From Neolentinus lepideus HHB14362 ss-1 (lineage: Eukaryota > Basidiomycota > Agaricomycetes > Gloeophyllales > Gloeophyllaceae), in the NCBI GenBank assembly GCA_001632425.1, contig KV425668.1, positions 1 to 61,357 on the forward strand: a stretch of 61,357 bases of DNA, read 5' to 3'. How positions within the stretch are numbered: the stretch's first letter is position 1; each line of letters begins with the position of its first letter. The position numbers were made by a program, and so were the translations under genes. The notes beneath the pieces are model-generated. The model searched no databases, was not told where the DNA came from, and saw only the letters and a list, made by a program, of their open reading frames with translations. Below, piece after piece: positions 34,839 to 46,241 of the stretch.

Positions 34839-36660
34839 GGAACATCTGTGTCCAGCGCTTGTGACGTTTGCCGCTCTTTCACCCTCCACCTCCCTTCTTG
34901 CTCACATTGGAGGTGTCGCTCAGATCCAGCCGTTCTCTTGTTTTTTTTTGTGTGTCACGCCGTTTACCTGTCTTCTACTTGTACTGCCTGGATGCTCTCT
35001 GCCAGTATCTGTATATGTAACGATCCGTCTCTGCATGAGACGTATCTCGTGATATCTCGTTGCATTCATCATCTGCGTCGTAGCGAACCCTGTGATAGTG
35101 GCGGAGTGCTACTGACTAGAGCTGTGGTTGATTGTGATGAAACGTGAATCACATCATTTCATGGGGAGCCGCTATACGGTACACATATTTGGGTCGATGT
35201 CATGATATTCTCCCTTTCGCTGCCTACCCGTGCGAGACATCATCTCGTCTCGGCTGACTGGCGACGAAGATGAAGGCAATATTTCCCTGCCATAACCGAC
35301 ATAGATCCTCCTGATGGAACTGCAGTCGTAGTCTGTATGATCCCGCGTTATTCATAGATCCTTCATGGTCTCCCATGAGCGAGATGCATGCCTGATGAAC
35401 GCCTGCCAATCAAGCTTCAAGGCTTAGATATGCATTGACCCGCCCGACTGCGGCATGCCAGGGCTGCTGTCCGCTTCAAAGTCCTGATCAAAATGGATCA
35501 ATGTACAAGATCTTCGTCAGGATGGTATTGCGTCACTGATTATTCAACACGAGATTGCCTGTTTCGTGCATTCTGTTCCCTCGAGAAGGATCAAATCCGA
35601 TCGATACGGACGAAGCAGCGTTAAGATGTCCCCCGGTCGTTGAAATCCTTGTAAATTGTGCCGCCGAGAAGCCCGAAGGGGAAACAAAGCGTATGTGCCC
35701 GTCTCGAGGGAGACAGATCCGCTCAAAAAATGGTAAGGCAGTCGTCCACGAGCTTGTGCGATTGTGAAGCGGATTCATATTGGAGTGCCTAGTGAGCACC
35801 GAGCTACGGACATGTTGGTAGATATCATTCATATTACCAAATGCGGAGCTCTGAGCGAGCCAGAGTGCTAGGAGAACAGCGCGTGTACCCTATCGTTTGC
35901 AGACATCCCAGTCAGCGGTGAGTCTATAGAGAATAATGATGAGCGAAGCTAGAGTAAGCGCCGGCGAATTAGTATATTCGCGTCTAGACGCGGTAGAGTA
36001 GTATCTTTGAGAATTAGTGTACCGTGGATCGAACGTGAGAAGGCGCGTGCATCAGAAAATAAGTAGAAGCCGAAGTGAAGATATCGAACGGGCCCAGGCG
36101 GAGATAGGGTCGGATCCCCTTCGACATGGACGAGCGCCCCGCCACTTTGTTCTCTCTACGGGGGTAGGCAATGGCGAGGGGGTGCCATAACCTATGTCAG
36201 GCTGTATGGCCACACCAGTGATGCGCCCTCCCGGGCGCCTGGGATTCCTTCGCAACGACGTCGACCATTCAGCGTGTCCTCTCAGCCCCAGCCTGAGGCT
36301 TAATGTCAGACTCCGCCCTACGAGCCTTCCGGAAAATTGGATAGTGTGTTGGTCGGCCGGACCTATGAGCGTGTCGAACAATATCCGTTGCGTCGGCAGG
36401 TGCATATTGACAGCGAGGGTATTTTTCTTGGTTTATGTCGGCGCCTGCTTCGGCGAAACCTCGAAGACTCGGATAAGTCATCATTGCACGATCACATCTC
36501 CGCGGACTATGTACTGTACGCACCTCTTCGTAGCTCATTCGTAAGCTGACTGCGGGCCGCATAGCCACGCCAAGGCTATCAGTTCCTTTCAGCTGGACAC
36601 GTTTTCCCAGAAGAAGCACTCCCACCAGGTCGAACAAGAAGCCTGAGAGCAGAAGATCAT
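34839..36660. other. Stretch without a recognisable gene
   Basis: The first part is the 3' flank of zinc-finger gene 2. Short ORFs on both strands (35224-36544) have no domain and no consistent splicing. Confidence 0.4.
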
Positions 36661-36709
36661 GAATCACAACCCTTCATTCACACAGTGTGTGAATGGAGGG
36701 ATGTGATTT
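36661..36709. repeat. Near-perfect palindrome
   Basis: Arms 36661-36683 and 36687-36709 are inverted copies (about 20 of 23 positions by eye), with a 3-nt centre. It could form a strong hairpin. It lies 50 bp left of the 130-bp inverted-repeat element. Confidence 0.8.
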
Positions 36710-36758
36710 TCTTCCATGGCATGGAAGCCGAAGATAGGCTTTCCGCAAGTCGAAAGTG

Positions 36759-36888
36759 CACTGCGGGAGTCCCACTCTTTGAGGACCTACAAAATGTTGA
36801 TCAAAAGGTATTTCTCGCCCTCTGATTGGCTGATAACACCTTTTGATCAACATTTTGCAGGCTGTTAAAGACTGGGTTTCCCACAGTG
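36759..36888. mobile_element. 130-bp MITE-like inverted-repeat element
   Basis: Arms of 50 bp (36759-36808 and 36839-36888) flank a 30-bp centre. The ends read CACTGCGGGA and, reverse-complemented, CACTGTGGGA. The innermost part (TTGATCAACATTTTG) is fully conserved between arms. The trinucleotide GTG flanks both sides and could be a 3-bp target duplication or chance. One arm recurs at 258-305. It has no coding capacity; the superfamily is not assigned. Confidence 0.75.
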
Positions 36889-39024
36889 GTGTGTCTGGGT
36901 CTGTGAGCAGGCGCCTAAGGAACTCGACTTGGATCCGGTGTTTGCTGACGATAACTGCTTGTTTGGGCTATAGGGCAATGCACGATCTTGCATGCAAATA
37001 CTGCTAATTTTCGCGGTACCGAAGCAGCGTTTGTCTTGAGGCAGATCCGTTCGATTCAAGTATGCATCGGGGTCTATGTCGACTCATCTACTACCGGGCC
37101 CGCACAATGACAAGAGACCGGCCGAATAGAGGACTTGGTGGCTGTGGTTCCGTAGTGGTGGGTATTTCGCAGAATGCCGATGGCGCTCAAGACAACGCTG
37201 ACAATAACAACGACTATTGGACTATCCCTTCACCGCTGTTTGAGACAGTGTACATCTTTGCTTATGCTATAAGACAACACCTTTATTTGAAGCATTTGCC
37301 ATGGCTCTCTCTAGGCTGGGTCCGGAAAAGGCATAGACGTCGTCGTCGGTGTGCATTAGTGCTGTTGGTCACGCAATCCAGGGCTAGCCTTTACAGCACT
37401 GATTCTCACTCGGACACCCTAGATAACAAGTTTCTAGTGTTTTTTTGCCCGACGGGACGTGCACAAGGCACCAGCCAGCTGACATTCCGATGCGACGGCC
37501 ATATTCACAACAACACAAATATCAGTAATCGTGCCATGTGTTCCGAACCTATGAGCGACTATCGGGGCGAACGGATTCATGACCTAGTTATCTATTTCTT
37601 TATGGTACTACACAGACTCGGAGCTTTGAGGACGAGAAGAGCAAGGTTCTTGGACTTAATCCACGTTGACACGGTAAGCCCTGATCTTTGACTCCTATGG
37701 TAATTACTAAAACAATATTATCTCCTTTCATATGCATTTCGAAAGTGAAAACACTGCGGAGTTATACTATAACGTACATGTATGTTTCTCGCGCTGCACG
37801 ATGGTTGATCGAAAGTGAGTCACGATCATCACATTGAAAATGTACCCTTCCAGTACCGCAGATCGCCCGAGCAACTGCCTCGTCCTCGGCCGGACCTTGC
37901 ATTGCTTCGATTTCTATCAAAATCGAGACTACCCTTGCTCAAGGACCGGCAGTGCCTCAACTATTTCCGCTCGAATTCTTTGGCTGGTGCGCCCCTTGCA
38001 CTGCATACCTCGCCGTTTACATGAGACTGACCCCGCAGATATGGTATAGTGAGGCTGAATGGCGATTATCTGTCTCCAATCTCGACGTCTCTCCTCCGTT
38101 GCTTCGATGACCTACTACCACTGACAGGCGCGGATAAGCTATATAACCGAACCCTCCGTGCTTGCTTTACTCGCACGCAAATCATCACTGACTTCTTATG
38201 ATACATCGATAGACGCCTGGGGAGTAGGCGCATAGATTTCGCTGATGTTCCCCTATGCATCCTTTGTTCTACGGAAAGCTTGATCTTCTCAGAGCACAAT
38301 TGTGCGGCCCGACCGTGCCATCACATGGTGTGGCTATATTTCCAGGGGCATACGTAGAATGATACGATATGTCACTAATCGCCGCGATCTCTCCTGATCT
38401 TCACAATCCAGGCCCTCAAAATGTGGTCGAACAACATCCGATGCCACGCAATCGCAGACGCATATGGGTCCTTCAATTAAGGTTGGTACCCGTCATCAAA
38501 GCCAGTCGCCGACAGTCACTTGCGTGTCTATTGGTCGGAGACATCGTTGATGTTTCGTACGCCGGCGTCGTTTATTGAGATCGTTCTGCGCCTAGGTCCT
38601 TTTTCTTGCTGTGAAGGATGTAAACCGCTCTGGCCGTTGCCTAGGTTGGGTCGCGATGTTTGCCCCACAAACCCTCCCAAAGGACTTGAATGCCAGTGTC
38701 CAGCAGTGTCTCGTCGGCTCACTTCCTTGTTATTTTCGGTGCGCCGTTCGGGTACGCAGCCGTTTCTACAAGCCACAGCCTCGGCAGTCTTGTCCATGTA
38801 CTGCAGTCTTAATACTACGTCAGAACACAGCCCTGAAGCAGAGCAACTCGTTGAACATGGGCTGGACATCGTGACCCCGACGCCGCCGTGGCCTTGGCAT
38901 TGCCTCAATTTGCCTGGCATTGCTTCGTGCTTCTTGAATGCTGCAAGGTCTGCGACCATCCCTTGAAATGGCCTTTGTCATCTTTGGGCTATACCTCTTC
39001 TCCATCTCAGCTTCGACTGTGGCG
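36889..39024. other. Gene-poor stretch with one unexplained ORF
   Basis: Includes an unbroken plus-strand frame at 37062-37691 (209 residues) with Arg-rich pieces and no recognised domain. It may be chance or contain unspliced introns. Segments around 38050-38200 are also open without resemblance to known proteins. Confidence 0.3.
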
Positions 39025-39031
39025 TATAAAG
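39025..39031 (+). promoter_or_regulatory. TATA box of zinc-finger gene 3
   Basis: TATAAAG lies 184 bp upstream of the ATG at 39209. Its position inside the longer open frame argues that translation starts at 39209 and not upstream. Confidence 0.45.
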
Positions 39032-39208
39032 CTCGGAAACCGAGATGTGGCGTATCAATTACCTCTAACCTTGGCCCAGTCCTACTTCAGTCTCGTCAAG
39101 AGCATAATCCAGTCGGGTTGCCATTGCCTCTACCAACGAACGCCACGTACGGATAAGCGACCCAATTCCTGTCCTCGTTACCTGCTGCCTTGTTCTTGCG
39201 AGGAGATC

Positions 39209-40462
39209 ATGAGCTATAACTCTGAACACCCTCGACATCATGTCGTTGTACCCAGCCCTGGAGCTAAGGAACCGCTGTATTCTGACGACAATGAACCATC
39301 AGAGTCGATCTTCGAACCACGTCATGCTAGGTCGGGACCTGACTCCGCCCACATCTCTCTCGCCGACCGCCACCCGCCCTGCTCGCATCTCCATGCATCT
39401 CTACTCGCCTTCGCCCAGAGCTCTGTTACTGGGTACTCATTATCACCGCATAGTGTGTCTGACTCCGAGGTCAGAAGACCCAGCACCTTCACCAGCAGGC
39501 CTGTCGATCTCGTACCAGTCTGCCCTGGCTCAACCGTGACACGCAGACAAGCTGCGAGTGATGAAGAGCACTGTGATATCTCCGACGACGATCTCGCTAG
39601 TAAATCTGGCGGCAACGACTGTGACTTGATCTGCCAGACACACCGGAACGAGGACAACCAGAGCCGTGAACCTGGTGAAGAAGTCTATATGGACGTTGAT
39701 CGCGACACTGACTCGGTCGACGAGGCCATTGAAGAGACGCTGTGGTCTCGCAGCTCCAGCCCGTGCCCGGCAACTCAGGAGCAAAACGCAACTGCTGCGG
39801 ATGACACATCTGGGCGGAGCCCCGCCAATCCCGAATCCTCAGTTAAGACCAGCTGTAAAGGACAACGATTTAGGAGGCCTTGCAAAGGCAGGCTGCCGTG
39901 TGTATACGCGCCCCAGTGCCCTCTCACATTCTTGCAACTGAGCGATCTGCACTGTCACCTCCATACCTTTGCTTGCCCTGTTCTCCGCGACTTAGCCTGC
40001 CAGACCTACGGGAACGAAGACGTCGAATTTCATCAAGTTAAGCTCTCATCAGAGTCATCGGCGAACTATGGCGGTTCTTCAAACCATAGCATATGTCTAA
40101 CGGTAGCACAGCCAGGAGAGAATACCGCCGTCGGCGCCACAGTCGGCCTTTCGAACCAGGACCCTGTCAGTACCTCACTAGCGACATCTGCTGATGTTCC
40201 AACCCCGTCCACAGGGCGGTCTTCTAAGGCCAGGCTGTCTTGTGTATATGCTCCTCAGTGCCCTCGCACGTTTTCCCGCATGCCTTGTATGCACCGTCAT
40301 CTTGAGACGTTCGCCTGTCCAGTTCTCAAGGCATTGAAGCGGACTGCGGTCAAGGCCTTCATCTGCCCTCGCTGTGGTAAAAACTTGAGTAGATTGGATG
40401 CGTTGGGTCGCCACATGAAAAAGGTGTCCTGCGAGATGGAGTCTGGGAAAATAGGAGGGTGA
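39209..40462 (+). CDS. Zinc-finger protein 3 with duplicated C2HC fingers
   Basis: Intronless frame of 417 residues from MSYNSEHPRH. The frame stays open upstream to 38888, but that part has ordinary codon use and a TATA-like box. The acidic middle (SDEEHCDISDDDLASK, DVDRDTDSVDEAIEETLW) is typical of activation regions. Finger A (231-256) and finger B (345-370) are internal copies: both read C-VYAPQ-C-P-x-TF, then H and C, spacing C-x5-C-x12-H-x5-C. Both are preceded by K-x-RL and followed by PVL. Finger C (386-408) is C-x2-C-x12-H-x5-C with LSRLDALGRH, matching the last finger of the neighbouring zinc-finger genes. It is probably a nuclear DNA- or RNA-binding regulator; ligands are unknown. 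Confidence 0.78.
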   Translation: MSYNSEHPRHHVVVPSPGAKEPLYSDDNEPSESIFEPRHARSGPDSAHISLADRHPPCSHLHASLLAFAQSSVTGYSLSPHSVSDSEVRRPSTFTSRPVDLVPVCPGSTVTRRQAASDEEHCDISDDDLASKSGGNDCDLICQTHRNEDNQSREPGEEVYMDVDRDTDSVDEAIEETLWSRSSSPCPATQEQNATAADDTSGRSPANPESSVKTSCKGQRFRRPCKGRLPCVYAPQCPLTFLQLSDLHCHLHTFACPVLRDLACQTYGNEDVEFHQVKLSSESSANYGGSSNHSICLTVAQPGENTAVGATVGLSNQDPVSTSLATSADVPTPSTGRSSKARLSCVYAPQCPRTFSRMPCMHRHLETFACPVLKALKRTAVKAFICPRCGKNLSRLDALGRHMKKVSCEMESGKIGG

Positions 40463-41450
40463 CGTTGAACTTGAAAATCTCGGGCTTATGGAAGCGCTTC
40501 GGTGTTTATATGTACTATGCCATCTTTATGCCATATCTCTATGCCCCATGCCATCTCACACTATGTCTTCGAGTCTCATGCCATCTTCATTTAACGAGTA
40601 TATATCGTGCTTTTGTTGGTATCCCGAAATGCGAGGAGCAACTCATGATACCCATTAACATAACACGGGTCGCGGACGCAGTTCAATTCAGTTCGGTGCG
40701 TATCAGAAACTGAAATTTCAGGCTGGCTCAAGTCCCTCATGGATGACATATACAGGCGACAACGGACGACTTCAGCCAAACTTCAGCTGTCAGTTTAGAC
40801 GAATTTACAAGCATGCGCCACTCGCCTCCACGCTGTACTGCCACGCTGGACCCACAATTCCTGGTAACCAGGGACGACGGGCCTTTTGTCAATACAGCCA
40901 CCTTACATGACATCCGGGTACAATGGACAGCCCCGCTATGTTGATTTTACTGGAGTTCAGGTTGCAACCCTCTGCAGGTCAAATCGAGGCTCAGCGCTGA
41001 GATTTGATCGCAATCCCCAACCTGGTGCTGAGTAACTTCTCTACGGCGGCTTTTCGACAACCACGTACCGAGTGGAGTATGGAGAGTTCAAGAACTGTCC
41101 ATACCGTCTACAGTGCCTTCCTCGTCTCCGCCGTGCAGGATCTGGGCGGTGTCTGGGTTAACAGCATGACTAGCGCTGTGTCTATCTGAGCTTTCGGCCT
41201 AGGTATAAATTCGCTGCCTGCAGGACGCAGCAAGTGGTTCACCTCGCCGAGTCTCATCGTGCAACATCTCCTAGTCTCGATTGCAGAACATGATGCCATA
41301 TAGCACCTTGACATACGATGCGCCGGGTCGTGAAACAAATCCTTGTTCCTAGTGCGCTCCAGAGTCCTTTTTTCTCACTGAGCTCAGTCGAATTTCTTTT
41401 CGTCTTGCTGTAGTTCTTGTTCTCCGTCTACAGATCCCTTCTGGGAACAA
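40463..41450. other. Intergenic between zinc-finger genes 3 and 4
   Basis: No gene recognised. A TATAAAT at 41204-41210 lies 247 bp upstream of the next ATG and may serve it. Confidence 0.45.
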
Positions 41451-42960
41451 ATGGAGTTATCTCTTGCTCTAGACCAGGACTTGTGGACCCGATTGTCATC
41501 CGACTCGGAATTTGTCCAGTCACCTCGAGCTGGTGATGAACTCTCTTATATGCAAGATCCTGCGACGTCCTATGGATTCCAGCACGAATACAACCCAGTA
41601 CACAACGATGTTCTATCCAGCGCACTGTCTGTCCTGCCATCGTCTGGAACGGTCCTGAGCAACGCATCGATCCACAGCGCGTCGTCACCAGGCTTCGCCA
41701 CTGTTAACCCGAACTTGATAACCTTCCGGCAACAGCTCTCTGGAGGCAACATAAACCCTGAAATTCTTCCCGAGTCCTACCTCTCGCCTTCTGCTGTGCT
41801 GCACGCCCTCGCCGGTAACTACCAGTCTGGAGTTCAGCTCGATGTTCCAGTTCCTGCTTCCAGCACGCTGTCGACCCCAGCTTGTGTGGCGCCTAGTGAT
41901 CTGTCGAAACTGTACGTGGCCATTCGGACTGGTTCTAGCTTTGTAAACCGACGGGTATGACAGGGATTCAACATACGATATGACACCCTTGACCCACATT
42001 TCACCTTCTACGCTTGCTTCGTCCTATGTGTTGCCTCAGGCGCCGTACCAGCAGATGCCAGACGCCTCTTGCTATACATCCCTCGACTCTTCACTGTCTT
42101 ACGACGACACTTGGTCATCTCCCGATCGTATCCAGCAAATGGCTCCTTCGCCGTCCAACGTTTCGTACCCTCGACCTAGGTCTTGTCAGCAAATGACCGA
42201 CAGTCCCTATGGTTCTACCTCGGTCTCACAAGGACATCCCATGGAGGAGTCGTCATTGACATGGTCGGCATCTGTTGGTCTACCGAGCTCGATCGCTTCT
42301 GGTCTGCAGGGATGCTCGTATGAATCTGTCAATAATGCAGCTGCCAGACAAGATCGTCGTATAGATCCGAACCGCACGTGTTCAAGGCCCTTGCAAAAGC
42401 GTAAAAGTGCCCCTGACAAGGACTTCAAGCAGTTTAGCAGAAATGATCCCCATTTCATGATACAAACTGCTTACCTGCCTGACTGCGCGGTTGCGACTTC
42501 TTCTCGGACGACCCTCGAGGACTTCGGTGATAGCCCAGCTGCGTTGAATCACGCCCCAGTTCTGAACTCTGATCACCTGAACTTCGTGGACGGTCATTCT
42601 CCGAAAAAGCAGCGTACCAAGGGGGCAAAGGCTACTGCGCGCACCTGTATCGAAGCTACTTCCAAGGCCAGCGAGAAGCCTGAGCAAAGGACGAAGTCTT
42701 CTAAGAGCCAAAGAAACCCTAGGAAGCTGAAAGCTAAGGAGAAGTCGACGTGCTATCCATGCGAATTCTGCTTCAAGATATTCTATGGGGCTTGGGAGAG
42801 ATACAGACACCAGAGAGACCATTGCAAGATGAACCTGTCCGGCGTCAAAGGCGTCAGCTGCCCACGGTGCGACCAACATCTGTCAAGGAACGAGAAATCC
42901 CTCCTCGACCGACACATGGCCTCTAAAAAGTGTGCGGAGCAAAGCGCCCGGCGACGATGA
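41451..42960 (+). CDS. Zinc-finger transcription factor-like protein 4 (C2HC)
   Basis: Exons 41451-41954 and 42040-42960 join across an 85-bp intron in phase 0. Together they encode 474 residues. Reading through the intron hits TGA within a few codons, so splicing is required. The N-terminus (MELSLALDQDLWTRLSSDSE) and following region are Ser/Thr/Gln-rich without charge bias. Then come basic patches (KKQRTKGAK, KSQRNPRKLKAKEK) and two C-terminal fingers. Finger 1 (about 409-430) is C-x2-C-x12-H-x4-C. Finger 2 (about 442-466) is C-x2-C-x14-H-x5-C with HLSRNEKSLLDRH. The arrangement parallels genes 1-3. A regulator role is inferred. Confidence 0.8.
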
Positions 42961-43490
42961 ACTTGCAGAGACAACAATGTCAAGAGGCTTCTCTTTTATA
43001 CCTTACAGCATCAATGCGAAAAATTCTCTGCTGTCTGTGCTTTATCGCCATCCATCTGCTATCATTGTTGATCGTTAATCATTTCAAGTACAAAGACAAC
43101 GATATAGTGTATCTACCTGAATTTAGTGGTATTGTGATGGCATCTTGTTAATGGGACTCCGATGAACTTCTGTGATGTATGGGTGAGACAAGACATGTGG
43201 GAAGAAGCACGGCTTTGTTGTTGTCGTGGGCTTCGCCTGCTCCTTCCATTCTAAGCCATACCATTGGACCCACTGTAAGGTTCTTATTCCCAAGATCTCC
43301 TACACTCTTCTTGTAATCTCGTAGTACTCTGGCGGCTGGCCGTCTTCATGTTTGATTTTTCCGAGTGTATATATGAGGTCATATGCACTTATGTTATGAT
43401 CAATAATGATACAATTCACAAGATCAGCAGCAATAGTATTTAGAATCATGAGAGTCGTAAAAGTGCAAGGTATGTCCATGATGGCGTCCT
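42961..43490. other. Intergenic, convergent 3' ends
   Basis: AT-rich 3' flanks of zinc-finger gene 4 (+) and MVP1 (-). No coding sequence recognised. Confidence 0.5.
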
Positions 43491-46096
43491 TCATTCATAT
43501 GGCATATTTTCGACTGCTTCAGCCAGTAACGCCCAATTCGACGCTACATTCTCCGAATAACTGGTCTCCTCAACGGCAAAGGAGCGGACCGTCTGCGTGA
43601 GTAGTGTATTCTCCCTGTTATGGAGAACCACTCGAAGCTCGTGCCACATGCTATTTACTCCTGTTAGCAGGGCCAGGAGAACTTTCGGCTGTACACCTAC
43701 CATGCTCTGATGAACACCCGTCTGTTCAACAAGTTCCCGATCTGAACTTGATCCCTCTCAATGAGATTGGCGACACGGTCAATCTCTTCGTGGGCCCCGT
43801 CCTTCTGTGCTGCTCGCAATCCATCGAGTTTAGTGGAGTTTGTCTCTACCCGTTTTTTCAATCTGTCCACGTTATCGCCCGAAAGGCGATCATGGCGAAT
43901 GAAGAGATCTCGCATTGCGATATACAGATCTCGCTGACCCTGAACACACGAAAGAGTGAGATAGAAGTTCTAGATGGCCCAGGAGGATCATACCTTCAAT
44001 GCCTCCAGAGTGCCATATAGCAAGGTCCGCGTCTGAGGTAATGTGTCAAGATCTGGAACACGTCACAGGGTATACAAGAACCTACACGCTCTTCAAGGAG
44101 ATCAGAATGTCTCTGCGTATGCTCGGCCACCGTAGTAATACCGGCCCTGACGCCACCGCAGAGCTCGCACTCCTCACCCCTCCAACAGTGTCCATTGACC
44201 TCCACTAGCGCCCTAAGTGTATTCGTCAATCGTGCCGCATCCGACTGACCATCGAGATCCGCCATATCAAATGTTGTGGCAGACATCATGGAAGTGGACG
44301 ACGACGGATTCAGGGCGGCAGCGAAGGACGTTCCGGATTGTGGCAATAAGGAGAATGGCAATGCGAAATGAGCCGGGTGAAAGGCACGCCGCAGGTCTAG
44401 AGGGATCCGTACCGCAGCAGACTCGCGCCTCTTAACGGCGCGCTCCGTCAATATACATATCTTCTGCCATTGCTCGATCAACGAATTGATCTTGTTGCGC
44501 ACATTCCTATAAACATTCTCAGTTATGAGGCATGAAGGAAGCATCGTCGGCTGAGACGGTGTTTTCCGACGCACTTGAGCTTGTCATCGAAGTCGGAGGG
44601 GATGGCCATTTCTTCAGCTTTGTCCACTCGCTTGCTGGCAGACTCTTCGTCCAGGGAGATCGAGGCTTGCTTCCTCCATGTTTCGAATGAAGGCTCAGTC
44701 AAAAACACCGTGAGGAGGCCGTCGTCTTTGATGACAGGGTGATTACTATAACAAGCGATGCAATCAATGAATGTCTTAATGCGTCATTCCACCTCATGCT
44801 AAACCCACAGGACAAAGTTCAGGAATCGCGCGAGTCCCCTCCTATAGGACAGCACGACTTATTAACGCATTTCATGTCCAAGAATGGCGCATACCTTCTC
44901 TGTTCGATGAAGTTCTCGTCCGCTGAATGACTATTGAGATAATATGACCTTGAAACGGCAACAAAGTAACGCACGTCCAATGCGCTTGGGGGGCAACGCA
45001 GGCAATAATCGGAAAGGATATCGTCGCACAAGGACGTCCCACAGAAACACGAATTCAGAATAGCGTCGAGGTACAGCCGCGCCACGCTGCTATGCCATAT
45101 TTTAGATATTACGAAAAGATGAAGAATTCCAAAAACTGCACATACATCAGACTTGACCTCGTACACAGTGTACCTGTTGAGGATGAAGCCTTGCTGACCC
45201 ATCAGTTCTACCTTGACAGTCTCCTGCTTCTTCCACCAATCCTTGGGCAGTCCAGTCCCAGATAGTAGAGATGACGTTCCATTTAGAGCACCCAATGCAC
45301 CGCCGAGAGCTCCCGGCGTCGAGGGTGCAGCAGAAGGGAATCGAGCGGTACTCCAGGGGTCATCGGATGCAAAGCCACTGGGAGCACCGTTTAAATTGCC
45401 ACGACCGAAACCGCTGCTAGTCTTGCGACTTCGAAAGAAGTCAGGGGGGGATGCGGAAAGTGTGCTGAGTTCAAGTTTCGGCTCTGGAAGGCTATCTTGC
45501 TGAGCCAAGACAGCGACTCGTTCGATACTCATGTCTATTTGAATGTCAATCACAATTGCGGGGAACAAAAGATAATGAACCATACCCAACCCAGACTGCG
45601 CCAATGCAGCGAGAGCCATCGCTACATAGAGTTCGGACCGCGATACCCGCGGGCGTGAGCTGACCAAACTCACAATCTAGAGTCTACTCAGCATGATCTC
45701 CATAATATAAGCAAACATATTACCTTGTCAATGGTGGATGCTGAAAGAGATGAAGTTGCCAATACACGAGAAAGCGCGCTAACAGATAACTCTCCGGTGC
45801 CCCCGGTATTAATGGCATCAAAGGCTTTGTGGTAGACGGGCGGAATAGTCGCATTTCCTGTATAAAATTTAATGAATGCATATCCATTTATTCCCGTATT
45901 TCATACCAAGTACTGTGGCAAGTCCGGTCGTCACTGCGTACCCTGGAGGAGGAGAAGGTGTCGGCGCGGCACTCCAAGGGTCAAGTCCGTCATAGGCGGA
46001 TGCCGCCAGGGGATTCTCGTCAACAAAGCTGGCTACGCCGAAGTTGTTGGATGAAGAGCCATTGTACGGCTGTGACGGTCTTGGTGCATTGAACAT
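43491..46096 (-). CDS. MVP1: Sorting nexin MVP1 (SNX8-like), PX-BAR
   Basis: Peripheral membrane protein of endosome-to-Golgi/vacuole sorting. It binds phosphoinositides through a PX domain and tubulates membranes with a BAR-like C-terminus. Start [13 protein letters not shown] at 46096; stop TGA 43491-43493 after VENMPYE. Exon segments in order: [18 protein letters not shown]; an EH-like helical part ([39 protein letters not shown]); [18 protein letters not shown]; the PX core [18 protein letters not shown] and [21 protein letters not shown] and [20 protein letters not shown]; then a long helical C-terminus. All agree with fungal MVP1. The exact borders of the roughly ten exons were not all fixed. 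It shares a short divergent promoter with PRP4. Confidence 0.93.
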
Positions 46097-46241
46097 TGCG
46101 TCTGTCTGCGATAATTGCCGTGATCAAGTTAGAAAGAAGGCAACAAGCGCGACGTCGACTTGTGGCTGCGGGAGCGCGAGACTCCTTTCACTCAACCATA
46201 TCCTTATTACCGCCTGACTCTGGTTACTTGCGGCGTCCAAC
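46097..46241. promoter_or_regulatory. Bidirectional promoter MVP1/PRP4
   Basis: Only 145 bp separate the two start codons, so transcription in both directions must be driven from here. No TATA box is obvious. Confidence 0.55.

Noticed and set aside
34442..34889. Minus-strand frames rich in Phe, Leu, Ser and Pro
   Set aside because: They mirror the Lys/Glu-rich tail of zinc-finger gene 2 on the opposite strand; the composition is explained by that tail.
37062..37691. Unbroken 209-residue plus-strand frame
   Set aside because: No domain and a patchwork composition with likely intron-like parts. Not strong enough to call a gene.
38888..39208. Upstream extension of zinc-finger gene 3 in the same frame
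   Set aside because: It contains a TATA-like box and no motif. MSYNSEHPRH at 39209 is a better start.
42031..42100. Apparent frame break (stop at 41958) in zinc-finger gene 4
   Set aside because: An 85-bp GT-AG intron (41955-42039) removes the stop and restores phase, so the gene is not a pseudogene.
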